Positions 9,471-21,336 of a stretch of DNA of 64,000 nucleotides are shown piece after piece. Made by a program: the position numbers and the translations under genes. Below the pieces are notes generated by a model. The model did not search any database. It was not told where the DNA came from and worked only from the letters and a program-made list of their open reading frames with translations. Numbering within the stretch: position 1 is the first letter of the stretch; every line of letters starts with the position of its first letter. The DNA is taken from contig NC_033629.1 in the NCBI RefSeq assembly GCF_001540865.1, positions 775,394 through 839,393 of the forward strand, given 5' to 3'. The DNA comes from Ananas comosus. Its lineage: Eukaryota; Streptophyta; Magnoliopsida; Poales; Bromeliaceae.

Positions 9471-12110
9471 ATGGCATTTATTCGCCCTATTCCCCTCCTT
9501 ATTCTCCTCTTATTCCTCCGCTTATTCACCTACCCTTCTCTCGCCCTAATCTACGTCTCCACCCCCAACTCCACCTTCCTCCCCCTCTCCCCCTCCTCCT
9601 CCTCCGCCTCCGATGACTCCTCCGCTTCGTTGTTGCTCCGTGAGATCGTCGACGCGATCGCGGCGAAGGAGCGGTGGGACGCGAAAGACGGGGTTAGGGT
9701 TGCGGATCTCGACCGCGGCGGGGTCAGGGTGCGGAGCGCGCGGAGGTACGAGGTGCGGGGGAGGGCGGGGAGGACGACGGTGGCGGCGACGTTCTCCGAC
9801 GAGGCGGCGGGGTGGAGAAGGGCTCGGGAAGGGGGCGACGGCGTTGTGGTGGTGGAGGAGGGGGAGGATTTGGTCGGAGGGGACGGCGCGGTGGGGTTGG
9901 GTTTGGGAGCGGCGATTAGGGATTTCGAACTGGTGGGGCCGTTCGATTTGAGGGTCGGTGGAGGAGATCATGATGAGATCGCGCTTCATTATCCCCTGGT
10001 AAGTGGTCTCTTTCGTTCTCTATTGGATTTGGTGTGTTGTAGTGGGAAGAAGAGAACTACGTAAACGAGCACTTTAGTTGTTTTTGGTACTTTTATTACG
10101 AGTACTTTAGTTGTTTTTGGTACTTTTATTACGAGTAAAATTAGCTGTTAATTGAAGGTTTCTTTTATTATTCATGATAATTTAGTGAGAATTTGTGGTG
10201 ATTAATGTGCATGAATCTTAGATTCCTTTTTTGCAGGGTAAATCAGTTGGTTTTTTGATAATTATGTATGGTAGTAATTAGCTATTAATTGAGTGTTTCT
10301 TCTATAACTCACTTTGGGTTTATTATCACTCTCGCTTAAACACTAATTCATTGGAAGAAATTTATTACAAGTTTGTTTGTTAGACAAATGACTTTCTCTT
10401 CGGTTGCTAAACTCTGGAAAAAAAAGAGAATTTGTCAGTGTGATGGAGATCCAAACTTGGTCAAATTGAAAAGGTCATAAGAAATTATTGAAATAACTGG
10501 ACATTATTATGAGACAGTGAGACTGAGAATGAGGGATTTTCTTGGATAGTTTTTCTATTAACTAATTAGATGAGTGGTGAGGAAGTTTGGAGGAATGAAA
10601 AAGGAAAGAACTTGCAATAAGTTTTTAATTTGACAAACTTTTGTTGCTGATAATTTTCAAAGTTTGTGGTTGGTTCGATGGACATGTAGTTACTTATGTA
10701 ATTTTGAAAAGTAGGAGGCCTAAAGCTAGTTTACACATCTTCATTATTTTTGTTGGTAACATTCTTTGTTTGTTGTTAAAAGTGTTTTTACTGCACAAAT
10801 ACTTAAACAGCTGATTATTGCTTTGTTGCTAAAAGTGTTTTTACTGCACTTCATTATTTTTGTTGGTGACATTCTTTTTTTGTTGTTAAAAGTGTTTTTA
10901 CTGCACAGATACTTAAACCACTGATTATTGCTATGTTGTTAAAAGTGTTTTTACTGCACAGACACTTAAACAACTGATTATTGCTTTCTTTGGTTGGATA
11001 TGCTGATATATATTTATTGGCGTCTTTTACGTTCTTCCATCCTCATCAATGAGTTTTATATTATGTAAACTTCACTAAAAGACCAAATTGAAGAGTTGAA
11101 ATGTATCTATATTTTAAATAAATAGCTGTGCAAGCTTTCATTCTAGTTCGTGTTGTTGTATTTCTTCCGGTAGTTGGATCATTTCAAGATTTAGCCTTGT
11201 TCTTCTTTTGATTCTTCACTCATCTTCTTCACGTGTGTAGTTGAGTAATTGCCTGTTTCCTATACCTTCTATATTTCCCGCAATTTCTATCATCAGAAAA
11301 AAAAAAAAAATTATTATGGTGACAATTCTGCAGTATCTGAAGATAATATAACGTGTTTTGCAGCTGAATACCACCAATGTAGGTTTGAAGCGTTTACTCG
11401 TCGGTGAAGGCATCAAAATAAAGGTTGCAGGTGCCCAACAAGTCTCGTTCTCTCACCCTTACGATATTGGTCTATCAATGAATGGCATCTTGGCTCCTCA
11501 TGATGTAGGTCATTGCCATATTTGGCCCCTCAGTTATCCCGCATGCGCCCTATTACTGTCCATAGATATTGTAGGATCAATTAGGGTTTTTGTACAAAGC
11601 ACCCATACCTCTCGATACAAGTCGAGTGACACCATTGAGTTATTACCTAAGAAATGTTACAATAAAAGACCAAGCAGTGAGATTTCTTCATGCTTGTTCT
11701 GCTCAGCTAGTTCCAGATTGAGTTTGTTTGGCAGCGTCTTGATAAAGGTGCTAAGAAAAAGAACTTTTGAGAATAATAAACCGATTCGGTTCCTAAAAGC
11801 TAAAGTAACGGCTGCCGCTGAAGTTAAATTCCGTATAGAGCTGGAGAAAAGGCTTACAGAGAATGATAGGGCTTGGAAGAAGATCCCGGCGTGGAAAACA
11901 AAACCTAGGGTTGACCGCGTGTGGCTTGAGGTGGTGGCTAGAGTTGAAGAAGGGGGGCGGTTGAAGGCTGTGCTACTAAAGAAGCTCGGCAGAAGCTTCT
12001 CTATAGATGATTCTGTTGCCTGGAGCAACATGATGTCTAATGTTTCTTTCACGCAGTTCCCGTCTTTCGTCGTACATCCAAAAGCATTGACACTGGACGT
12101 GAAATGGTAA
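9471..12110 (+). CDS. TIN1: TUNICAMYCIN INDUCED 1-like ER protein, two exons
   Basis: Exon 1 is 9471-9998 and exon 2 is 11364-12110, joined by a GT-AG intron of 1365 bp, giving 424 residues. Residues 1-26 form a signal peptide (MAFIRPIPLLILLLFLRLFT, then YPSLA), so the protein enters the secretory pathway. Exon 1 is very GC-rich and codes for EIVDAIAAKERWD and FELVGPFDLRV. Exon 2 contains GLKRLLVGEGIKIKVAGAQ, FHPYDIGLS-like FSHPYDIGLS, and a conserved tail VAWSNMMSNVSFTQFPSF followed by LTLDVKW. From memory of the family this matches plant-specific TIN1 (Arabidopsis At5g64510), an ER protein induced by unfolded-protein stress and linked to pollen wall structure. The assignment rests on remembered motifs, not a search. 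Both exons are intact. Confidence 0.85.
10067..10132. repeat. 33-bp tandem duplication in the TIN1-like intron
   Basis: Two adjacent 33-bp units (10067-10099 and 10100-10132), each reading GAG(C/T)ACTTTAGTTGTTTTTGG and then TACTTTTATTAC, with a single difference. It lies just after the 5' splice site. Confidence 0.85.
10739..10985. repeat. Higher-order tandem repeat in the TIN1-like intron
   Basis: The core TTAAAAGTGTTTTTACTGCA occurs four times (near 10775, 10828, 10886 and 10938). The copies sit in two larger units of about 110 bp, each opening with TTCATTATTTTTGTTGGT(A/G)A. This is intronic and non-coding. The near-identity of the units suggests recent expansion. Confidence 0.8.
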
Positions 12111-13660
12111 CTATATAATCATATATTTATCTTGTATTTTAAAGGTAAGTTTACATGCATATATTAATCTCTTTTTTTGGCTGTATCGGTAACTTTTGAG
12201 GTTTGTTGCTTTTCTAAAGGCTCTCTTGTCTAGATGAAAGTATTTTAGCCAATGCTTGGAGGTTTGTAAATTTGCCTTGTATATCAAGGTAGGACTTATT
12301 GGAGCTCTTCTTTTAATCTTTTCGAATTTTATGTGAATTGATATCATTATTTCTCTCTCTTCTTATAATTTATCTATCAGAGAAAATGTGGTTGGTATTG
12401 GTACTATTATCATCTCGTCTGAGCAAGTTGGACTTTTATTTATTCTGTGGACATGCATCGACTTTAGCAGATGTATTAAAATTTAGGCAACTTAATGATC
12501 TTGTATTTCTGTTATGCCTAAAACACAGCTTTTATCATCGTTGCTTTCTAGGGAGAGTAGTTGATAGTTGTAGCCGTATGCAATATTGCTGTCCATACGA
12601 GAGAGAGAGGTATTGACATATGTTGAATCACTAAGTTGTTACTCATCACAAGGTAACCTAAAATAGAATAGAAAAGCCCATCCACAGCACATCCAAAAAA
12701 CCTCACACACAACGCATCCAATCACATGGAATATCTTTAAAACAAGTGGAAAAAATAAAAACAAAATCAGCTCACATACGTGCAATGTTGATCCATCAAT
12801 AATAGAGGAGTCATCAGAGATTATTTTATTACAAAATAAAGAAACATTTGGAGGGACCTTTAGAGCTATGCATACGTTCTTTTTCTACAAATAGGCTTCA
12901 AATTTAGAATCTCGCGTATCAAACATCAAGCTTTTTGTTACTTGTATTAGAAACGATTCATGCCATACTGCCAATGTTGAAGGCATTAAAAGAGAATGAT
13001 CAGTTTGCAAACTTCTTTATTTGACCGTCATATTGATTCAGCAATATCTGGATAACAGGGTGAACAAAAATTCAGAAACAAAAATGGTATAGCTAAACTA
13101 CAGAACGTGCTGAAAAGTTTAATACTGCATCCATAAAATTATCCAAATAATGTGATGCTATCAAACTGAAATTCCTAAATAAAAGAATAGGTGAAGGTAC
13201 AAAGTTCACATTAATTTTTTTGATGTGCATGTTGACATTTCTAAATCTTTAAAAATGCAAAGGGACAGAATTAACCATATGGTCCTGAATACATGAAAGA
13301 GAGCAGCAGTTTGAATTCTGAAGTCGCTTATTATTTAGAATTTTTTGAGAGCGGGAAGGTACCATGGCTAGCCTCAAAGCAGGCTTTCAATATAGAGTAT
13401 TATCTAATCACTGTGCTGAATAATAAACATGAAATCGAGGCTTGAAAGGCTTAAATTACAGCTTAGGCTTTACGAAGTTTATTTGACCCACAGATACAAT
13501 TACATGTATAAGATTGCTCGATCTAATCAAACTTGATAACTTAATCTCCAAAAGGCAAATTTTACATTTCACTACATATCGAGAATATTTATGTTTCACT
13601 AACAAAGTTTAACAGATCCTATGATGTTCCAGGAACTAAAAAATGCCAAATGTTTACTAA
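12111..13660. other. Convergent spacer between TIN1-like and Lines genes
   Basis: Holds the 3' region of the plus-strand TIN1-like gene and AT-rich spacer. Short open frames occur, but none shows protein similarity or coding bias. I see nothing else in it. Confidence 0.45.
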
Positions 13661-13815
13661 AGCCTAGTTTGGTAATGTGGTGACTAAATATACCAGTTTA
13701 ATATTTTGGATGGGCCAAAAAACAAAAAAAATCCGAAAGCGCATCCAATCTCCCTTCTTTTATGCTGGCATGTATCTTAGTGGTGCTTTTAGTCGTCACA
13801 TAACCAAACCAGGCC
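13661..13815. mobile_element. Short Tourist-like MITE, 155 bp
   Basis: The left end AGCCTAGTTTGGTAATGTGG pairs with the reverse complement of the right end, GGCCTGGTTTGGTTATGTGA. It is flanked by TAA at 13658-13660 and 13816-13818. The size, TIR and 3-bp TAA duplication fit a Tourist-like MITE. No coding capacity. Confidence 0.8.
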
Positions 13816-14188
13816 TAAGAATCATAAAATAAACTATAGTTGAAGATACACTAAATTTTACACCTACATCATCAGGCTGTTCATGTTTTGGTTAAGCACA
13901 TTGAAACACACATACCTGTACATCATCTGAAACAACTTGGAAGTATGCATAATGAAATATGCTATTGCATACTGGCTTCAAGAGAATGTCCATTCCGCCA
14001 AGAGGACTGGTGGCAGAATTATATGTTGAATACATTATCTCGCTTGATCAGGACATGTACTAAAGGATTGTGATACAGAATAGTTATTGGATAAGTTAGA
14101 CGAATAAGGCCCTTGCAACTCATCCCCTATTATAACCAATGAAGAGCAAGCAAACCTTCGCCAATCTCCACAAAAAGGTATCAGGCAT

Positions 14189-17100
14189 CTATTTTCTGGA
14201 TGTTATCTCCTGTTGCTTGCAAAACGCCTGAAACCTGGAAAAGCTGCTAAAATCAAAGTAATTAAGCGTGCTCACTCCAGGAGCTGTTCAACTTAAATTA
14301 GGCTCTTGATATATTCAAATATATAGTTATTCATGCAGCATTGAATAGCTAGCAGAAAGAACAGATAGGATATTCAAGTAAAATGTGTCACTGAACCTTT
14401 AAATTTCCAGCATGCATTGCAACTTTACAACATGATACCTATTTTATACAACACGATACCTATTTTATAACTGGAATCTGCAATTGCAAATATGCATCTC
14501 CACATTATCATCAACATTCAGTGAAAATAGGGCACCGACTTTCCGGCGGAACTCGTTCATCTTTTAAGCAGTATAGGTTGGTGTACACAACAATGAGCTT
14601 AAGGGGAAAAAAAAAAAGTACACAACGATGCATATCTTTTCTCATTTTGTTCAGTTTTCATTCATTTAAAATGGTCATACCAAGATGCCACAGATAAGTT
14701 TGAGAAAATGTTGTAAATATCCAGAAGATGAAAATGTAAAAGATGAGAATGGCAAACCTTCTAAGGAGGGGTTTTGGATTGTAAGGAAACAAATCCTTGC
14801 GATGAAGATCTTCCAGAGTCTTCTTTAACGAAAGAATACATTCTTTGGCATTTCCAAAAGGGTGCAGATTGACACTATTACTTAGGCTGCGAGATTTGTG
14901 CTTTCGTGGTATATACTCATCAGTCACAAAAGAAACTGATGATGATGGTTGTTCTTCCCCCCTTAAATTATCTTCATCTGTAGAGATCCTTTGTCTCTTG
15001 TGATATGATTCATTGATTAAATTTTTGGGAATTGTATAATCAACAAAGATTTGCCAAGATTGAAAAATTACTCGTAAGCACCTACAAACAGAAAATCATG
15101 AGGGTGCCGCAACCTTAAATTGTATAAACAGAAAATAAAAAGATAAGTGCATAAAAATGCTTTTACATAAGAAAACCCCTGTGATTATGGCTTTATGTTT
15201 TGAACCAATTCGAAAGTTTTTGTTTAATATCAATCCATATTTATAAGCTTTCTTCCAATATATAGAGTTTTCAGAATTCATAACAACACAAACAGAGGAA
15301 GATATAAGCAAAACAAACGTACCTTAACAGATATTGCACACAATTAACACCGATGTCTTTAGAAATAAGATAATCAACAAGCACCAAGTGGTCATAGTGT
15401 AACTGCAATGTCGAAAAAATATTAGTAGCATGCTTGACGCTGGATTCTAGATAAAGGAGATGCTGAGAAAAATGGAAAAGGCAGATAATGGGACAATGGA
15501 GGAAGAAACAACGTGTGTAATAAGAATGATGCGCGAATTTTCTCCTTGCATGTGTTGTATAGACTATGACTAGTTCAAATTTCTATAGGCTGCCTTAACT
15601 AGAACCCAGCAATATGTATTAGTTTGAGCAAGAAACAACTTATCTGAAATAAAATGAAAAAAAAAAATGATAGCAGTGTTTCTCACAGATTCCATGAGGA
15701 TGGTAGTAGAACCAGTGATGCACTGCATTTTTTTTTTTTCAATACACTGCATTTGACAAGTACATGTAGTAAGAAAGCTGGAGATAAAGCTCCATGGTAC
15801 TACATTTGGGCAATAATGACTAATAATGTTGTCTTCAGCCATGAGCAAGCAATGGAATTTCTCCAGAGTCTAAAGAAACTATATTCACTTTAGGTATGTC
15901 CAGGCATCTCCTAGACTGACTAATGTTTTTATTGACACTATAAATACAACAAACCATGCCAATTAAGCACAATAAACGAACTTGTAGAATAAGCTTTTCA
16001 AAATTTCCAGATGAGGGAATACTTGACAGCACAAATACGCATTCTACTTTCCTTGATTATGAATTTATGTGCTTCAAATCGTCACATGTAGAGGAACAAG
16101 AAAAGCAAAAGTAAAGAAATAATTGCTTAATGTGCCATTCACACACTCACCAATAAAAGCAGCAGATGGAAAAGGTGAACAGGATTAAAAATACTTGAAA
16201 ATGCACATCTAATTGTCTCCGCAGGAGACAATTCCTTTTCATCGCTCTCTCTGCAATTTTCCAGAGGTAAAATCAAAATATCATTGTTCGCATCCATGTA
16301 TTCTTTAATGTTAGTATGATATTATTTCATGCTGCTTACCCTTGCAAGGCAATAAATGGAACATCCAAAAGCTGTAATAACATGTCAAAAAGCATATCAT
16401 CCTGCAGTTTAAGGAGTATCAATCAAGCTAAATACCAAGCAAGCACAGCTGCACAACTATTACTGTAGCCTTACTACAGAATATGAGATGAGGACATTGG
16501 TAGAATGCAAACTTTTTTGTTAATAAAATGATGACCATCCAATAGTTGGGACAATTGTTTTATTTTTCTTTTTTTGAGAGAAAGGTAGTTGGGACAATTG
16601 TTAGTATGAAAAGATTGAATATCGGTGTTGCTAAGCAAAAGCCTCCTCTCTCCAGGAATATAACAAGCACAAGTTAGGTTTACATGATTCTACAAGTCAA
16701 ATAGCAGCAAGGAAGACAAAGGAACCTACTAACAAGTCAATGCTAATGAAACCTATCAACAACAAGGATGACCTGTAATACAAGATTATTAAAACATTTG
16801 AGGCCCGAGACTTGTAAGCATTACTGAAAAGGTCATGACTTTCATAGTTGACCAATAGCAGCTAGCAAGGAAGTTTCATTACAGAATCATCTGAAGACTC
16901 GTATGCAAGACAAGCAACTAAAGAAAATCACAAATTTCAGTCAAGAAATATATGTTAAGGAAGTTGGCTGTATAGCAGATGAATGATTATAGTAAAAGAA
17001 ATAATTTAATGATAGCTTGCAAAAGAAAGCATTTGAAGTACAAACAGATCTTTGGGTAATGCAGTTTCAGCAGCGACAGCCACTAAAAAGAAATAAAGAA

Positions 17101-20089
17101 ATACACAGGCTTTATTAAAGCATACCTCCTCCATATAAAGTTGCAGGAAGGACAAAGCAAACGATGTAGATGATTTTAATAAATATACACGATCAAACAT
17201 CTCTATGTGACCACACCTTTGAAGCCATTCAGAAATTTCTAATAGACCAATATGGCAACAATGATCACCGCACACTGGCAGCTTATAATTCAATAGAGAA
17301 GGCTCTTCTGCACATGAACATTGCTGACTATTTTCACCACTAATGTGGATCAACACGAAGCATAATTTGAAAAATAGAAATATGACTTGTCTCTGTAGGT
17401 GTTGCGTACATGGAATTTGCAAATTAACTGCATCAGAAAAGCTAGACCAAAATGGAGATTCTTCCAGAGAGATTTCGCATTCAACATCGGAATGTGAGAC
17501 AGATTTGTATAGAAGATCTTGAAAATGTTGTTTGAGTAATTGTAGCCATAAAGCAAGCTGAGATGATTGCCACTGCATGAGGAAGCTAAGCCTAATCATA
17601 AGCATCTGCAGAAAACACAAATCACTGTCCAATCAGGTTTGTGCAATCTTACAGTACACTAGTATAATAAAGGTTAATGCCATTAAGTTTCAAGACTTAA
17701 TAGTTCCACGTAACAAGTCATTAACTTTTTAAGTGAAAATTAGAAATTACATGATAGTAACAAATGCTTGCATGACGTTAAGAAACAGCTTGTCTTTCAG
17801 AATAAGGATTACCAGCATTTTATGTCTGAGATATTGAGAAATGAGTTTGTTATCAGCTTCCAGCTGATTGCAGAAGTAAGACAAAAGCTTGGGAACAAGA
17901 TCGCATAGTTTGCAAAACAAATCTTGCCTTTCCAGTAAATCATTTTCCACACCTTCTAAATCATTTTGCCCAACTAGGGAGCAGAACAGCTGAAGTAGAG
18001 TCCCAGGAAGGATAGCTTCCAACCCTGACAAGCCATTATTTTTCTCACCAACATTAATCTTGCTTAAACAATCCCATGGCATATTTTGAACGAAAGGTGT
18101 TGCAAGGTCTATGTACTTTTCTAAAAGCTCATTGTTATCAAGTTTAAGAAACTTCAGAATGTTACGAAGAAGTCGCAAGAGTCCAGCAACCATTTGCCAG
18201 CTCAAGTTTGCTCTTCTTAACTGCAAAAGTGCAATGAAGCTTCTCGAGTCGGTACTCAAATTCTCAATTTCATATAACTTATCAGTTGCTGTACACGATG
18301 ATGAGTTACGACAAATATTTGATATTGCTGTCTCTAGGGTGATCCATATAAATTGAACAAACATAATCCAAATGCTTCCCTGAAACAAGGATCACCCAAA
18401 AGAAATAAACTGTTAGAATATCAATTTATAAACTATAGGCACCTAATAATACTGAATAATCAGATAAGAAACTACATACGAAACTAATTAGGGTATTTGA
18501 GATGGCAAAAAGAGTATTTCCAGCCAAATGTTGAACATATCCATTGTCAAAACCAAGGAAAGCAACCTGAAAAATGAAAGTAAGAGAATAAGTTAAGCCC
18601 AAAGCCATCATACTAGTGAAATTACAACTGCAGGGCTATCAATGGCCATGAGAAGAATCAATAAATTCAAGAATACACGAGGGAAAATGATATCTAAGCT
18701 TCAACAATGCCAAATAGTACAGTCAAAAGCAGAGAATCTGATATTCCAGGGAACACTTTAACATATAACTGAAGAAACATTGACAACATGCGACAGTTTT
18801 ATTCAAGAATATTTATGAAAGTGGCCGAAACGTTTATCAATTATTATGTGGGGCTGGTCAATATGTTGATGCATGTTGATAATTGATTAATATGAAAAAA
18901 AAAGTCATTTTGTGTTTCTTCCGAATTAATGTGGCAGGAAGCAATTATTAGCCAATGATAAAGGAGAAATTTCTGTTCACGGCAATAATAAATGAGAAAT
19001 TTGTTTATCTTGGTGGAAAGCAATATTAAAGGAGAATTTTCTATCCACAGCGTCAACTTACCATAATGGAAACAATATTAGTCAAGCATTTGCAGTCACC
19101 ATCGAAAGGTTGCTCCAAGAACACCGGACAACTGTGAACAACAATAGCATTCGCCAAACTTTCCTATAGTATCAAAAGAGAAAAAGGAGAAACAGGAGAA
19201 TTAATCTTTGCTATTCCTCAGACATTTAAAAGGGAATTTGTCAGGAGTTCAGAAATCAAAGATTTGTAACTGGCATCTAGTACGCCAAATGGGAGAGTAT
19301 TGCCTATGATTGGCCTGAGATGCTAAATCTCAATAGTCAAGTACCAACTCATTTTGGGCATATAATGTCGAGCGTTAAAGCATCATATATTCTCGTTCTA
19401 ACTTGAAGCCTGGAGAGAACTGCAGTCGTTGATCCAATATATGACTCCATTCAAAAGTTGCATAGAAGGTCGACTTACACATAGAAGCTCATAATTCACA
19501 CCACCACTCGTAAATTCCACTCTAACGAAATATAACAAGCAGTAGCTTATGTTCTCCTCTTCCAGAAGAATTAATGGCACTTCATATATCTTTTACTACT
19601 TAATCATCTGTGCAAGTATCTAACATCGAACATCGCCCTTTCCAATAAACACTATTAACTCAAACTTTTAGCACCAAATTGTACAAACTAGACTATCAAA
19701 ACCTAGAAAACGCCCCGATATATGGAATAAGAGTAATACCTGATCTAATTTCGGGTCGAGATCATTCCACCATTGCCGGATTTCTTTGGAGACCTAAGAC
19801 CAAACAAACACACGATCAGAGGGGAAGCAAAAACCCTAGAGAGAAAGAGGAGGAGAGACGATGATTACTCGCGAAAGAGATAGAAGGAGCTGCTTCTCAG
19901 ATTCCTTGTTGAGTGGAGAGGGCTCTGACTCCTGCGAGAAAGTGAGTTCATGGCGATTGAGTGAGAGAAACAACGAGATCGAAGAGGAAGGGAGAGAGCA
20001 GGGGAGGAGGAGGTGGGGATTAGGGCACGGACGATGAAGGGGAGGAGGGAGCTTGTGATGAGATCGCAGAGGCGAGAGAAGCGCGCCAT
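14189..20089 (-). CDS. Protein Lines homologue, 12 exons
   Basis: Exons from the 5' end: 20033-20089, 19869-19931, 19740-19793, 19062-19163, 18480-18566, 17813-18379, 17126-17605, 16340-16401, 16151-16250, 15323-15402, 14758-15081 and 14189-14234. All are GT-AG with matching phase, giving 673 residues. The start MARFSRLCDLITSSLLPFI joins to ESEPSPLNKESEKQLLLSLS across a 101-bp intron. The body is a Leu-rich helical repeat-like protein (LLRLLRNILKFLKL, LQLFCSLVG). The end KECILSLKKTLEDLHRKDLF, then PYNPKPLLRRFQAFC, matches my memory of the LINES C-terminal domain, named after Drosophila lines and animal LINS1. The plant role is not established. Intron 1 has the weak donor GTCCGT, so exon 1 is the least certain part. 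A TATAAAA box lies about 60 bp upstream. Confidence 0.88.
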
Positions 20090-20146
20090 TTTTTTTTTTC
20101 TTTTTTTTTGGAAGACGAGCGGCCGCCTCCGTCGACATGCCTTCCC

Positions 20147-20153
20147 TTTTATA
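20147..20153 (-). promoter_or_regulatory. TATA box of the Lines gene
   Basis: The minus strand reads CATATAAAAGG. It lies about 58 bp 5' of the proposed start codon at 20089, so a start site about 30 bp downstream would leave a short leader. Four AACGG motifs lie just upstream (20174-20230). Confidence 0.55.
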
Positions 20154-20173
20154 TGTGCGGTAACTGGTCGACG

Positions 20174-20230
20174 AACGGCGTGAACTAACGGCGTTACTTG
20201 CCGTTACTTTGCGTTGAAGTGGAAGAACGG
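20174..20230. promoter_or_regulatory. Cluster of four AACGG motifs upstream of the Lines gene
   Basis: AACGG occurs at 20174-20178, 20187-20191 (as TAACGG) and 20226-20230 on the plus strand. It occurs once inverted at 20201-20205 (CCGTTA). AACGG is the core of the MSA element bound by three-repeat MYB proteins in G2/M genes and of general MYB sites. The density is notable, but function is inferred only. Confidence 0.4.
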
Positions 20231-21336
20231 ATACTTACACAAATATTTATCAACATATTACAGTTAATCAGAAAAGTCCTTGGAAAAATCTAAAATATTT
20301 TTTATATCCTTAAATGTTTGTAAATTACAGCTCCCGGTTATCTTAGAGAAGAACGAGAACATTCAGAGCTAGAAACATGGGTACTTACATAGAGAAGAAC
20401 GAGAACACTCACAGCTAGAAACACGATAAAAAAACCTTCCGTATCAGTATCCGGCTAGTTCATCCTTTTGACTACAATTCACGTGGCATACCCACAGAAG
20501 CGAGCACAACAAACAAGTACAGGATTAAAAGGAAAGTAAAATGACTCTCAGCATCCATCCATCCCAGCATGCAATTTCAAACTTGATAGATGACATAAAA
20601 AGAGAGTTACAACCACAACAGTAGAGCCGACGGATCCACCTACAATTTAAGAAAGAATTGAAATCGATGCACATTCACAAATTACGGAGCTCCCACAATT
20701 CCCCATTCAAAGTTTCAGACAAACTGAGGACAAAAGAGAACAACAAATTCTATCTTATAGTTTTACAGAGTGATTTGCATGCATCAAAATCTTAAGAAAG
20801 TGAGAGCAAATACAAGTTCATTCATTCGTTCTTTGTCCCTGCCTTGCCTAGGTTATCTGCCTCTTCTAAGAGGCCTGTGTATTCCACGGAGAGCCAACCA
20901 CCACAAGCTTTCACGAGCATCATTCCTCTAGAATCACACCGACAATGTCCTGTGCTCGCTGTCCTTTCAGGTTTGTTTCCAAGGAAACCATATTTAGAGT
21001 AACAAGCAAACTCAAGCGAAACAATAGATGCTGCACCATGAGTACGCTGCAGCAATACACTTTGAGAACCATCAGAACATATATGTAAACCACAAAGCAA
21101 ACTTCATAATCAAGTATTAATATGCTCCTTCATAGGGTAATGAAGGGACAGAGGGTGCATTTGCTTAAGCAATCTTCCGCCAAACAGGGCGGTGCGAAAC
21201 AGAATGAAGAGACATCTGGGTATTTGCAGAAATTTGTTCAGTGAATGAACAATATATAACAGAGAGAAAGAAGCTCATTGACAAAAAAAAGAAGTCATGT
21301 CTAGTCTGCAGCTGGTGTTCCCAATCAGAAGGGGTG
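20231..21336. other. Spacer between Lines promoter and TPP 3' end
   Basis: The half closer to 21336 is probably the 3' untranslated region of the minus-strand peptidase gene. A duplicated ATAGAGAAGAACGAGAACA-like phrase occurs around 20343-20365 and 20391-20410. A 92-codon minus frame at 20822-21100 has no recognisable domain. Confidence 0.4.

Noticed and set aside
10739..10985. Regularly spaced repeats that could suggest a CRISPR array
   Set aside because: This is a plant intron; the units are nested tandem duplications without unique spacers.
20822..21100. 92-codon minus frame beyond the peptidase stop
   Set aside because: It shows no recognisable domain and lies where the 3' untranslated region is expected.
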